64,000 nucleotides of DNA, taken from the NCBI GenBank assembly GCA_907163345.1, contig CAJQUN010001306.1, positions 1-64,000 on the forward strand, written 5' to 3'. The notes below the pieces were generated by a model. That model saw only the letters and a list, made by a program, of their open reading frames with translations, did no database searches and was not told where the DNA came from. This document shows, one piece after another, positions 30,870 to 41,644 of this stretch (its first letter is position 1; every line of letters starts with the position of its first letter). The DNA is from Haberlea rhodopensis (Eukaryota; Streptophyta; Magnoliopsida; Lamiales; Gesneriaceae). The position numbers were made by a program, and so were the translations under genes.

Positions 30870-31420
30870 TGTTGGACATCGATTCGGGACATTGGCAAGA
30901 TGTCATAAGATTTGAAATGGACTCCATGTATTCTAGTAACGTATGGAGCTTGGTAATCCTCTTGAGGAAACTGTTCCCATTGGCTGCGAATGGATCTACA
31001 AGTAAATGCTTGGAGTATATGGGAAGATAGCGACCTTTAAAGCTTAACTGATGGGAAGAGGTTATTCTCATAGGCAAAGAGTTGTCTGTGAAGAACTTTT
31101 CATCAGTTGTGATGCTATAGTCTATTTGGATTTTATTAGTTATATCGTTATATTTTGACTATGAGATATGGTAGATGGACGTGAACACAACATTTCTCAA
31201 TGGTGACATTGAGGTAGAAATGTAGCAGCCAAAGGTGTTCACAACTTCTGGGAGTGAGCAAAATGTTTGCAACCTCCAGATGTCCATATAAGCCTAAGAA
31301 GGCGTTCCGAAACAAGAATATTCGGTTGATAACATTATCAAAATGTTTGGTTTTGTCATGTAAATCCTACTCATTATGAATGATATTGGAGTATTCGATT
31401 AAAGCATGGTTATCTACTAA
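30870..31420 (+). pseudogene. pol: RT relic of E
   Basis: Recognisable blocks in changing frames: EMDSMYSSNVWSLV, PLAANGSTSK (where W-I-Y-K is usual), and a DVNTTFLNGDIE block near 31180. The YVDD motif cannot be read. Confidence 0.65.
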
Positions 31421-31839
31421 TTTCTCTATGAATGATTTGGGAGAAGAGTACTACGTGCTTGGCATAAGGATCTATAGGGATATATCTAAAATATACTTGA
31501 GATCTCTCAATCTACGTACATAAACACTGTCCTAAAAGGGTTTATCATAAAATAGTCGAAAAAGTATATACTTCCCAATATGTCATAGAATTCATCTATC
31601 GAGTCAATGTATCTTAAGATTGATGAGGAGAGAGAAAATATGGCATTGTTACCTTATGTACGACTTTTAATAACATAATGTATGTTGTGTTATGTACTTG
31701 GCCTGATGTATGTTCTTAGTGTAATGAGCAGACATCAGACAGATCCCCGATGAAGGTCACTGGAAAATTGTGAAAATAATCATCAAGTATGAAGAACTTA
31801 GGATATGTTCATGGTTTCTGGATATGTAAATGGAGAAAT

Positions 31840-32270
31840 AAAAGTTGAAAGCTAAGTTGATGCTAGTTTTCAGTCGGATGTAGATGATTCCAAATCGATG
31901 TTCGGATTTGTGTTTAAGCTTAATGATTGTGTTGTCTCTTCGAAACATTCCAAGCAAGACACCACATCGGATTCCACCACTGAAGCTGAATATATTGCTG
32001 CATACAATACAGCAAAGAGGCAGTTTGGCAATGAAATTCCATCCAAGAGTTGGGTGTAATTTCTAGTGATGTTGACATAGTCCATGTACTGTGACAATAG
32101 TTGAGCTATTATTAATAGCCAAGATCTCATCATATCCAAACATATATTGAGAAAACTACCATCGAAAGAGAGATATGGTAGAGGCGACATTATTATTAAG
32201 AGAATTGCTTCAACAGAAAAATATAGTGAATCCACTGACAAAGCATTTACAACAATTTGTGTCTGTCAGA
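31840..32270 (+). pseudogene. pol: RNase H relic of E
   Basis: The blocks VDASFQSDVDDSKSMFGFVFKLNDCVVSSKHSKQDT and STTEAEYIAAYNTAKR are readable from 31857, with the acidic residues D and E of the RNase H site retained. The downstream histidine block is degraded. Confidence 0.72.
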
Positions 32271-33665
32271 CATCTTGGGAAGACGGTCTTGAGGCACATG
32301 AGTAGTTGGCTTTGGAAAAGTTGAAGATATTGTTGACATATGTGATTAAGTAAATCAAAAGTTGATTGATTGTACTTATAATCTTATTATAGCAATTTTT
32401 GTTTGAATATTAATATATATGGCACTTCTTCATTTGTTACCCATGCATCTTGATGCATTGATGAAGTCCTTGAGATTGTTATAGTCCATAGAATGTGGTT
32501 ACGCATATGATGGTGACCATGAAATACATTCTCTTCTACGATTTTTAAATGTTCATGGTCGAAAAGCCTTCGAGAATGGGATATTGATATATTCTCATTA
32601 GAGACTGGTATTCATGATGTGTCTAGTGTAGTGCGCCGCGTTTCATCGGCGTTGACTTGGAGAAGTCAGCACACATGAATAGGTGCTCATTAGGAATGAG
32701 TTCAATGAACGACCCTACTCAGAATTTTGTAAGTGGTTACCATTTGTCGAGTATAGAATTCCTAGTCATAGTTGTGCACCGTTCCTCCTCATGACCGAGG
32801 CGTCATTGAGGTCTTGACAGATAGCTTTGATTTAATGACCGATCACATGCGGGTCTTTAATTTTTATTTTGAGTATTCATTGATGTTGTCAGAGGCCTAT
32901 GATTGTCGTTGGGGATTCACCACTGGTCTTCATGAACCAGGATGTCCTATGTGTTTTTCTGTATATGATTCAAGGAATCTCTGGCCAGAGTGGGTAGTGC
33001 TTGTGAAAAAAATAGTTTTTCATATACGCACCCAATGAATCATATAACGTGAAATAAATATATAGTTATTGAAATGATAAGGGGCATCCACCAACCAATG
33101 TCCTAGATTCAATAGGGACATACGAGTGAAAGGAACGTACTGCACGATAACTATGGCTGACAAGTTCTCGTACGTTGCTAGTCATTTGTATCTAGGTCAT
33201 CGTGAAGCGCAGATGCTAGGCGCTACCCACGATCTGTAGGTTGCTGAAATTATATTTCGGTCATTGTCTATTAAAAGAGTTTAATTGACAATAGGGCATT
33301 CAGGGTAAGCCCAAAGAAGTTGTTTTGACTTCTAAAATCATAAATGTTGTGATCCTACTACTAGGATACAGTTGAACCTCGTTGGGTCACAATCAACCGG
33401 CCGCCGATCTATCGATGAGAATTGAGACTTAAATGTTAAGTGCTCGTGATTTAGAAGAGATGAATTTATTTTTTGAAAGCTCCTCACTTTAGTGGAATTT
33501 CTATATTTGAAAATGTTTCATTTATAGAAAATTCTAAAATTAAAACATTTGATGTATTTCTGTCTCATAATTATGTAAATTAGTAGTACATCAAGTTGCT
33601 CAATTGATTGAGTTACTTGGATCATGAGTTTTAGTTTTGTGTTGGATTTTGGGCAAGTGAGAGAT

Positions 33666-33757
33666 TGTTAGCATAAATGTCCAGCAAGCCAAACATTGGC
33701 CCGATGAGCTTTATGAACTCTAGCCCAATTAGTTGTGCTATTACAACTATAAATATG
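33666..33757 (+). repeat. LTR E, left piece
   Basis: Starts TGTTAGCATAAATGTCC after a PPT, and is interrupted within its TATA box (ctataaatatg) by TR-GAG 3. It continues at 54468. Confidence 0.78.
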
Positions 33758-34082
33758 TGTTGAGCCTTAAACGCATTGTTGAGTTTAATGCTTAATTTAT
33801 CTTCGAATTATTTATGAGTTTTGATGATCAACACAACTTGTGTTTATTATACTAATGTGTCTACTTAGTGTACATGTTTAGATGGTTGAAATGGATTGTA
33901 TGAAGAAAATCAAATTGTGCAAGGTCTGGGCATGATCTCCCCAGGCAATGGCAGCCACTCGAGACTTCTCCCCGCACTTCGGCTGAAGCGAAGCCGAGGC
34001 CCGCTCGCAGGGCGAGATCGCCTGAGGCGATGGCTAGATCGCCTGAGGCGATGCCTGGAACGTTTGAGGCGATGGGGACTTC
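33758..34082 (+). repeat. 5' LTR of TR-GAG 3, left piece
   Basis: First 325 bp of the LTR up to ...gatggggacttc, where gypsy D is inserted; it includes the start of the gcctgaggcgat palindrome array (33936 onward). Confidence 0.92.
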
Positions 34083-35025
34083 TGTGATATCCCCGAAATG
34101 ATATGTATTTTTAAACATTAATTATGTTATGAAGATTATGGTGTTAATTCTTTGTGTTGAATTAATAATATTGGGAAAATGCGTTTCAGGGTGCATGTGA
34201 TTTATGTTGGGAATTTGGGTTATGACATGACTATTTTGGGGCGTGTGTTGGTCATTGTGGTGTAGCATGATTAATGGGAATTTGAAGTATTTTATTGATT
34301 AAATACTATAAAATATCATGTGAGGATATTTTAATACATCGTGCTAAATACCGGGACCAAAACATAACACATCACACCACCCAACACCCAACCACCCCCC
34401 TTGACCCATACCCATCCAGCTGCTCACCCATACCTCTTTCCCCACTCTCCCACTCCACTTTTCATTTCAGAAACACTCCCCCTCTTCCACCCAAAAATTG
34501 TCCAACACACCAGCTGCAAGTAGGAGGAGGGATTTGATGATTTATTGACCAAGAACCTTGCCAAAAATCAGAGCAAAAGAGGGTGAGGAATCATGTTCTG
34601 GTTTTGGTTTAAAGTTTGTCTAAGTTCATGTTTTATTGGTGTGAATATGGCATGCTAGCTTAGGTTTTATTAAACCTTCGATTCAAGTACATTCATGGTG
34701 TTTTTATGAAGTTCTTAGCATGTTTACTTGAGCATGTTATATGGGTTATGTGGTAGATTTGTTGGTATGAAAAGTGGTGTTCGAAAATCTGGAAAAAGAA
34801 ATATGGTACCCTGTTTTTGAAGAGCTTGGGTGAGTACTGATGTAATTGGGTGATTTTGATGCATGTGGGTTTAAGTTTGGGTGGAAATTCAATTTGAATA
34901 CATTCATGGTAGTACCTAGTAGCTCTTAGCATGTTTGTTCAAGCATGTGGTGTGTCTTATATACTATAATTGTTGGTATGGAAATGGTGTTCGAGAAATC
35001 TGAAAAAATCTCGCACATAGCATGT

Positions 35026-35178
35026 GGCGATCGATCGCTACAAACGCGGCGATCGATCGCCGAAGGCCAGTAGCCAAAATCAAAGGCAGGCGATCGATCA
35101 CCGTAAATGGCGCGATCGATCGCCTCGAGCCAGTGAAGTCTGGCGATCGATCGCCTCGATGTAGCGATCCATCGCCAG
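35026..35178 (+). repeat. GCGATCGATCGC palindrome array in 5' LTR D
   Basis: Six units of (g)gcgatcgatcgcc or near variants (one gatcgatcacc, one gcgatccatcgcc), 20-30 bp apart, ending about 50 bp before the TATA box. Confidence 0.9.
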
Positions 35179-35227
35179 GTGCTGAATAGTGGAAAATGAT
35201 GTTTTGTTGGATTTTTTTGATTTTGGT

Positions 35228-35236
35228 CTATAAATT
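35228..35236 (+). promoter_or_regulatory. TATA box of 5' LTR D
   Basis: ctataaatt; the 3' LTR has the same word at 48785-48793. Confidence 0.62.
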
Positions 35237-35894
35237 GGCATCTAATATTATGTTGTACACTGGTGTAGAGCCTTCACAGATAGCTACACAACGCAGGGGA
35301 TAGAGTCCTGCAACACACCATATTTTGGAAAGGTACGTAAGCGACGTACGGGCACCCAACGGTAACGTGTATTTTATGGCTGTCCATTTGACACATGATA
35401 GATGCAAAGTTGTGCATTATGAGTATGATACATGTTGTTATGCATTGTTGTTGCATATGTATGTTGTGGAATAATTGGTGTGTATTCCACGAGTCAGGGT
35501 TATCACAGTGATGATTTTAATGCTTACCGCTTATACCGCTAAAAATGTGGAGCGGGAGGGGGGAGGCTCGCTTGCACATGGAGGCGACGTTTACCATACG
35601 AAGCGAGGATAGAAATACCGCTTGTATGAAGAAGCGAGGGATGGGAGTTCCGCTTGTACTAAAGTTATGAAGCGAGGGGCATTAAAATACACTGATGACA
35701 AACTGACTAAGGATTGAAGTAAAGATTTAAGAAGTTAAGATATGTCATGACATTTATTTAAAGAAACCATAATATCATATATTGATTTGATTATGAGTTA
35801 TGGTACAGGGACAACCAAAATGGGCGTTTTAAATGCATTGGAATTTAGGAAGTATCCTATGCCTATTATTTATGCATTTATTCCTTACATTCAT

Positions 35895-36129
35895 TGTAAG
35901 GACCCTAGTTCCTTAAGTGCAGATTAAAGGCATAATTAGAGCTAATATAAATGATCAGAGTAGAATAATCGTGTTGAGACTATGAGCCTTAAGAATTACA
36001 TGCCAAAAATAAGGACTATCAATGGATTAGTTACATTCCCAAATCAAATGAATGTTATCAATTATAGCTTTACACTACTCCTAGAGTAGATACTATACAA
36101 AATCAATCCTGTCCTTCCTTTCTCAAAAG
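35895..36129 (-). repeat. Inverted U5 arm (left)
   Basis: Reverse complement of 37196-37430. The arm stops exactly where the first gatcgatcgcg palindrome begins, which marks the rearrangement junction. Confidence 0.9.
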
Positions 36130-36325
36130 GATCGATCGCGAGCTGCAAGGGCTGAAGGCAGTAGCCTTCAGCGATCGATCGCGAGTTTGGCGCGATCGAT
36201 CGGCGAGGACGCGATCGATCGGCGCAAACTCGGCGATCGATCGCGAATTGTAAGATTTTGTGGGGCGAGGCAGTGTAGTCTCGCGATCGATCGGGGCTAT
36301 ATGGCGATCGATCGCGAGACACCAA
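36130..36325 (+). repeat. GCGATCGATCGCG palindrome array in the insert
   Basis: About seven units of gcgatcgatcg(c), 20-40 bp apart, matching the U3 arrays of D in type and place. Confidence 0.88.
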
Positions 36326-37195
36326 AATTGGTGTTTTTGGATATTTTTGTGGGATTTTTGGTATTGGACACTATTATTGGGTTCTAATATTGATTTGTGT
36401 GAATGTGTAGAACCATCCCGGTGGCGACACAGCCAAGGAATTGAAGTCCTACCACATCCTACTTTTTGGAAAGGTACGTAGAGGACGTACGGGCACCCAA
36501 CGGTACATGTATCTTGTATACTCATTGTTTATGCATTGTGGATGCGAGTATATATGGGATTATGCATTGTAGATGCAAATACATGTTGAATTATGCATGA
36601 TGATTGTATATGCATATGATGATTATTGGTGCACATCCCATGAGTCGTGGTCATCCCTTGATGATTTTAATGCTTGCCGCTATTTGATTTGTTGCCGCTA
36701 AATGTGAAGCGAGGGGTGGGAGCGCCGCATTTCACATTTAAGCGTGGTTATCATATGAGGCGAGGAAAGGATATTTGCCGCTCAATGTGAGGCGAGGGGT
36801 GGGAGTACCGCATGTCCATTGAAGCGAGGTTATTCTATGCCGCCTATATGTAAATAAGCGAGGGGCATTAAAATACATTGTGATGGACAGACTAGGGATT
36901 GGTGATTGGTATTTGGTATTGATGAGATGGTATTGTGTCATGACATGTGTAGACCATTAAATAACCTGTTGATTATACTCATGAGTTATGGTACAGGGAC
37001 AACCAAACTGGAAGCGTTTGAAATGCATGGGAAAACAGGAAGTGTTTTATTGTGATTATGCGTTTACGCTTTATATTCATATTGTGTTGAATATGAATGA
37101 TATTATTGCTCATGTTTGGGGGTTGTCCTTGTAGGTACACTTTTGGCATGATAAGAAGGGCTAAGCGGGTTGAGGTGGTGAGCTTGTGAAGAATT

Positions 37196-37430
37196 CTTTT
37201 GAGAAAGGAAGGACAGGATTAATTTTGTATAGTATCTACTCTAGGAGTAGTGTAAAGCTATAATTGATAACATTCATTTGATTTGGGAATGTAACTAATC
37301 CATTGATAGTCCTTATTTTTGGCATGTAATTCTTAAGGCTCATAGTCTCAACACGATTATTCTACTCTGATCATTTATATTAGCTCTAATTATGCCTTTA
37401 ATCCGCACTTAAGGAACTAGGGTCCTTACA
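37196..37430 (+). repeat. U5 arm (right)
   Basis: Normal-orientation LTR end of the D-like LTR. The two arms differ at about the 27th base (a/g) and near aaaat[c/t]aatcc. Confidence 0.9.
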
Positions 37431-37778
37431 TTCATATTATGATTGATATGAACTATGATGTGCTCATGTGTTGGGGGTTGTCTTTGTAGGTGCTTTTGAC
37501 GATGAGAACCAGGGTCGGGGTTGAAACGCTGAGCTGTAAGGAGTGCTACAGGATTAGCAGAATAGAGAATTTATTTTGTATAGCTTCTACAAGGGGTAAA
37601 GTAAAGCTATAATGTAGTACCTTTTTGTTAGGAATATGTATATTTCCTTTTTGAACTTTTGGTACTGTAATCTCTTAAGCTCAGGTTTATCAACACGGCC
37701 TAATACTCTGATTATAAATGATTAGTTCTCTTAATTGCACCTTAGAATCTTGTTTAGATAACGGGGTATTACATTTAG

Positions 37779-37790
37779 TGGTATCAGAGC
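37779..37790 (+). promoter_or_regulatory. Primer binding site of gypsy D
   Basis: TGGTATCAGAGC five bases after the LTR end ...TTACA; tRNA-iMet type. Confidence 0.9.
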
Positions 37791-37996
37791 AGTGGTTAGA
37801 TAACCAGGGAACGAGTAAAGGGTAGCCTTTAGAAACAAGTTGGCTAGGTATTCATTGGTGGGCATGTTTATGCATGTGGTGCATATTTTTGTATAAGTTG
37901 TTATATTAACATGCTTTTGAATATGATTACTCTTGTTATCTAACGGCTTATGTTATGAACTTCTTTTGGTATTGTTGTTAACCCATGTGTTACAGC

Positions 37997-38686
37997 ATGT
38001 CGGCTATTAATCCGGAGAACCCCAATGAAGAGGTGGGGGATGTAGGCAGTATCAATGCCAGTATTGCTCAGTCAAATCCTCTACCGCCACCTGCTGTGGG
38101 CATGGAGCCCAGTTCACAGATACTACTACCAGGGGAGATATGTTTGACCCAGTTCTTGAGCTATCATCCACCGCTATTTGAAGGGACTGAGACTGGGAAA
38201 GCAGCCGAGGAATGGCTTGAGAGACTGGAGAAGATATTTGTATCAGTGTCCTATGCACGGACTGTCTAGCTGAGGTTGGCAGAGTTTCAGTTGGCTAAGA
38301 AGTCTTCCATGTGGTGGAAGACAACAGTTATGGAGCTGAGGGCTCAGGGTATGACAGTGGATTGGACTGTATTCAGGACCCGGTTCCTTAATCGGTATTT
38401 CTCCGCCGCTGCCAGACAAGTAAAAGAAGATGAGTTCACCAACCTGAAGCATGGCAGCATGACTGTGTCAGATTATGCCATGCAATATTCGTCACTGTTG
38501 AGGTATGTACCTCATATCGCTGTGAACGGTCATGCCAAAATGAGGAATTTTCTGAAGGGACTGAGGCCAGAGTTATTTGACCGGGTCATCTCTAACAACC
38601 CCAGCTCATTTGATGATGCCCTGACTAGGGCAGAACTTGCAGAAATTGGGGTTAGTGTGTACAAGGAAGTTGTACCCCCTTGTTGA
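37997..38686 (+). pseudogene. gag: Gag N-terminal part of gypsy D
   Basis: Likely start MSAINPENPNEE (37997; a Met four codons upstream at 37985 is also in frame). The Retrotrans_gag domain follows: FLSYHPPLFEGTE, AEEWLERLEKIF, MWWKTTVMELRAQG, TRFLNRYFSAAARQVKEDEFTNLKHG, YAMQYSSLLRYVPHI, FLKGLRPELFDRVI. An in-frame TAG at 38267-38269 interrupts it (Gln in relatives), and TR-GAG 2 cuts it at 38680 after VVPPC. The gag resumes at 43723. Confidence 0.9.
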
Positions 38687-39948
38687 GCCTTAAACGCATG
38701 GTTGCGTTTAATGCGTTAATTTATCCCCGGTTTATCTTTGAGTTTTGATGATCAACAAAACTTGTGTTTGTTATACTAATATATCTACTTAGTGTGCAGA
38801 TTAAGTGATGAAAAGTGGATTGGAATGAAGAAAATCGATTGTGCATGTTGTGGGCTGGATCGCCCCAGGCGATGGCAGCCAGGAGCGACATCGCCCCGCA
38901 CATCGACTGAAGCGACACCGAGGCATGGGCGGGAATGCGCGCAGGGGGAGATCGTTTGAGGGCGATGGCATTGAACACCTGAGGCGATGGCATGAACGCC
39001 TGAGGCGATGGATGATTCGTTTGAGGCGATGAAGATTTTGGACATGCTGAGGCTACGGCCTTGATTTTTGCTCTGGATCGCCTGAGGCGATGTGCGTGAT
39101 TTGGTGACCGTTGGGGCGCGGCGATGGTGATCGCCTGAGGCGATGTCCGAGGCGATCGAGGGGTGATTTCAGCCTTATGTGTAGCAACGGCTAGTAGGAG
39201 CCTAGGGGGCCTCCTACACTATAAATATTGATGCTTTGGAGCATTTTGAAGCTAAGAAACAAGTCTACAAACTTCTACAAAGCCTTGATCATTTTAAATT
39301 CATATTGCATTGCAATCTCCATACATTGTTGTTGTATTGGAGCTTGTAATTCTTTTCTTTGTTAGAGTCTTGTGTTTCTTCGTGTGAGTACACCGTGAAG
39401 GTGTTTGTTGGTTTTATTGTAAAGGTCCTCCAACACCAAAGCAAGTTGAAAAATTGTAAAGTCGCCAACAAGTGAAGTTGGTGCATGTGTTGTGGCTATC
39501 CTTGGAGCCCTTAAGGCCAAGAAGACTCGTGAAGAGTGTTGGTAGCTCGGGAAGAGCTTTGTATACTCGTGAAGGGTATTGTGCTCGGGAAGAGCGTTGT
39601 GTACTCGGGAAGAGTAGTGTGCTCGGGAAGAGCTTTGTAAACATGGGAAGAGTTGTTGTGTGGCTAACTTGGAGCCCTCAAGGCCAAGACCAATTGTTCT
39701 AGTGGAACCTCGGTTGGAGTTATCTAACCGGGAAGAGGAGACGTAGGCGATTCATCGCCGAACTTCTATAACAAATCTCTTGTCTTTTATTGCTTTAATT
39801 CCTTTACGCATTTATTTATTTTGTTCTTTTTATTTATCGATTGACTAAAGGCTTCCGTAAGCGCAAACTCAATTATTTTTGCAAACTCATTTTAAAACGC
39901 TAAATTAGCAAGGAATCTCATTCACCCCCCCCCTCTTCGATTCCAACA
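38681..39948 (+). repeat. 5' LTR of TR-GAG 2
   Basis: Palindrome array with gcctgaggcgatg words (38868-39155), TATA box ctataaata at 39219-39227, and in R-U5 a run of gctcgggaagag units (39545-39650). It ends ...TTCCAACA. Confidence 0.93.
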
Positions 39949-39950
39949 AG

Positions 39951-39962
39951 TGGTATCAGAGA
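39951..39962 (+). promoter_or_regulatory. Primer binding site of TR-GAG 2
   Basis: TGGTATCAGAGA, one mismatch at the last base to the PBS of copies 1 and 3. Confidence 0.85.
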
Positions 39963-39995
39963 CATTTGATTTTTGTTTTAAATCAAAATCTTTTT

Positions 39996-41063
39996 ATGGC
40001 TAATCTAGCAAATGAGTATGCTCAAGGTCAATCGACAAATCGCCCTCCGCTTTTTACGGGTGATAACTACGGTTATTGGAAGAATAGAATTTCTCTATAC
40101 ATCCAATCCGTAGATTATGATCTATGAAAAATCATTGTGAAAGGTCCACATATTCCTTTAAAGGAAGTTGGGGGAATAAGTGTTCCCAAAGAAATGGACG
40201 ACTTCACAAGAGCGGATATGATTTTAATTTCACAAAATTATGCTAAAGCTATTAATATTTTGCATTGTACTTTAGATATGAAGGAGTACAACCTGATCTC
40301 AATGTGCTCAACCACTAAGGAGATATGGGACAAATTGCAAATTTGTCATGAAGGAATCAACCAAGTGAAGGAGACAAAGATTGACCTTCTACAACTCAAA
40401 TATGAGACATTTGAGATGGAGTCCGGAGAAGAGGTGGATTCCATGTTTAGGAGGCTCACCCTAATTATCAACGAGCTTGCTCAACTTGGAGAGAAGTACC
40501 CTCCAAAGCAAATATGGAGGAGAGCACTAAGGGCCTTGCCTAAGGAATGGGACGCAAAGAGGACGGCCAATATCGAGTCAAACAAAGGAGAAAGTGCTTC
40601 CTATGATCTTGATGAGCTCCATGGAGCATTGGTGACTCATGAACTTGAAGTTTCCACAAGGAGAGAAGTAAAGGAGGAGGATAAATTCAAAAGAAATGGG
40701 ATAGAATTGGTTGGAAGGAAAGATCATTCCGATGATGAAGAAGATGATGATGATGAAGAAATGATCTTGTTCACAAGGAAGTTCAAGAAGTTCTTCAACA
40801 AACATAGCAAGCCAAAAGCCTCTAGTGCAACCAAACATGAATCCAAAAATGAGGTAACTTGTTATAATTGTCAAGAAAAAGGCCATTATGCTAACAAATG
40901 TCCTAGGAAGAAGAATGAGGACAAAGGGAAGAAGAAGGCGTTTATAGCCACATGGAGTGATAGAGACTCCGATGAAGAAGAAGCCACAAATCTTTGTTTA
41001 ATGGCGCTTGGAGATGAAGGAGATGAAAGCGACGATGAGGTACCTTCATTTGATGAACTTTGA
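39996..41063 (+). pseudogene. gag: Gag of TR-GAG 2, UBN2 domain and first knuckle
   Basis: Start ATG at 39996 (MANLANEYAQ). A TGA at 40125-40127 replaces the Trp of LWKIIVKG; the frame then runs open from 40137 through VPKEMDDFTRADMIL, TKEIWDKLQICHEGIN, RALRALPKEWDAKRT, an acidic linker and the knuckle CYNCQEKGHYANKCP, then ATWSDRDSDEEEATNLCLMALGDEGDESDDEV. It closes at TGA 41061-41063, where copy 3 stays open. It is the best preserved gag of the three copies; its product would be RNA-binding capsid protein of copia type. Confidence 0.9.
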
Positions 41064-41161
41064 GAGTCTTATAATGAACTTATTGATGCTCTTGGCAAAA
41101 CCAAGATGAGTAACAAATTACTCAAACTTGAGATTGCTAAGAAAGATGAAGAAATAATTCA

Positions 41162-41644
41162 TTGAAAAATGAATTAAATTCTTTAAAGATATCTTTTTGC
41201 AAATATAGTGAAAGTAGTCAAAAGATGAGTGAATTGCTTGGCTTACAACGTTGTAGCTTTGACAAAGCCGGGTTAGGCTTCTCAAGCAAATCAAAAACTT
41301 TTTCTAGCTTGTTGGCCAAAGCAGAGCATGATCCTCCTACTTGTAACTATTGTTGTAAAAATGGTCATCCCAAGAACAAATGTAGATTTGCTAGAATCCA
41401 ATACCAACCTAATAAAATGTGGAAATGGATTCCAAATGTGCCAAAGGAAGCTAACCATCAAGGACCCAAAAATCAAATGGGTACCAAAGATCCTCCTATT
41501 GTAAATTTATTTTGTAGGAACCACAATGGGATGGAGGATGAAGGGCCAAGCAACTCAAAGGAAGAATTTATTCTATTCACCACTATAGAAGAGGCGCGAG
41601 GCGTTGGACCAATGACAAGAACGGACTCTTGTCATCGAGGGTAA
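41162..41644 (+). pseudogene. Second knuckle and terminal part of TR-GAG 2 ORF
   Basis: Frameshift-separated tail: NELNSLKISFCKYSESSQK, LQRCSFDKAGLGFSSKSK, then an apparently intact second knuckle CNYCCKNGHPKNKC (CX2CX4HX4C) and KMWKWIPNVP. It ends TIEEARGVGPMTRTDSCHRG and a stop. Where a copia protease would be expected to follow, the sequence becomes noncoding. Confidence 0.8.

Larger units (their letters stand above)
29300..33665 (+). mobile_element. Decayed copia element E (interior)
   Basis: Gag, RT and RNase H relics occur in that order on the plus strand, ending in a PPT (caagtgagagat, 33654-33665) that abuts LTR E. Heavy decay: almost no frame longer than 100 codons survives. There is an unusually long tail (32280-33650) without recognisable genes between RNase H and PPT. 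Confidence 0.75.
35895..37430 (+). mobile_element. LTR-derived insert with inverted U5 ends (TSD ttcat)
   Basis: A 1536-bp insertion in the 5' LTR of D, flanked by ttcat on both sides and absent from the 3' LTR. Its right part is a diverged LTR of the D family: palindrome array, R-like segment with aaggtacgta-gacgtacgggcacccaacgg, aagcgagg words and a U5 end ...GGTCCTTACA. Its left end is the inverted copy of the last 235 bp (35895-36129 against 37196-37430; two mismatches seen, no gap). Both termini are therefore U5 ends, TGTAAGGACC and GGTCCTTACA. No coding capacity. Confidence 0.88.
34083..37773 (+). repeat. 5' LTR of gypsy D (carrying an insert)
   Basis: It is 3691 bp against 2147 bp for the 3' LTR; the difference is fully explained by the insert 35895-37430 plus its 5-bp TSD and minor indels. 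It ends ...GGGGTATTACA before the PBS at 37779. It contains the gcgatcgatcgc array (35026-35178), a TATA box (35228) and repeated aagcgagg words. Confidence 0.92.

Noticed and set aside
32772..33038. 88-codon frame in the tail of copia E as a possible env-like gene
   Set aside because: Short, no recognisable domain and no support from a second copy; left as unassigned tail sequence.
34295..34537. 80-codon Pro-rich plus-strand frame, repeated at 47854-48096
   Set aside because: It lies in U3 of both D LTRs before the TATA box; open by base composition (C-rich), with no related protein known to me.
35026..35178. GATC palindromes as a bacterial origin or Dam-site cluster
   Set aside because: They lie in U3 of a plant gypsy LTR, occur in both LTRs, and the surrounding sequence is eukaryotic; no bacterial genes are present.
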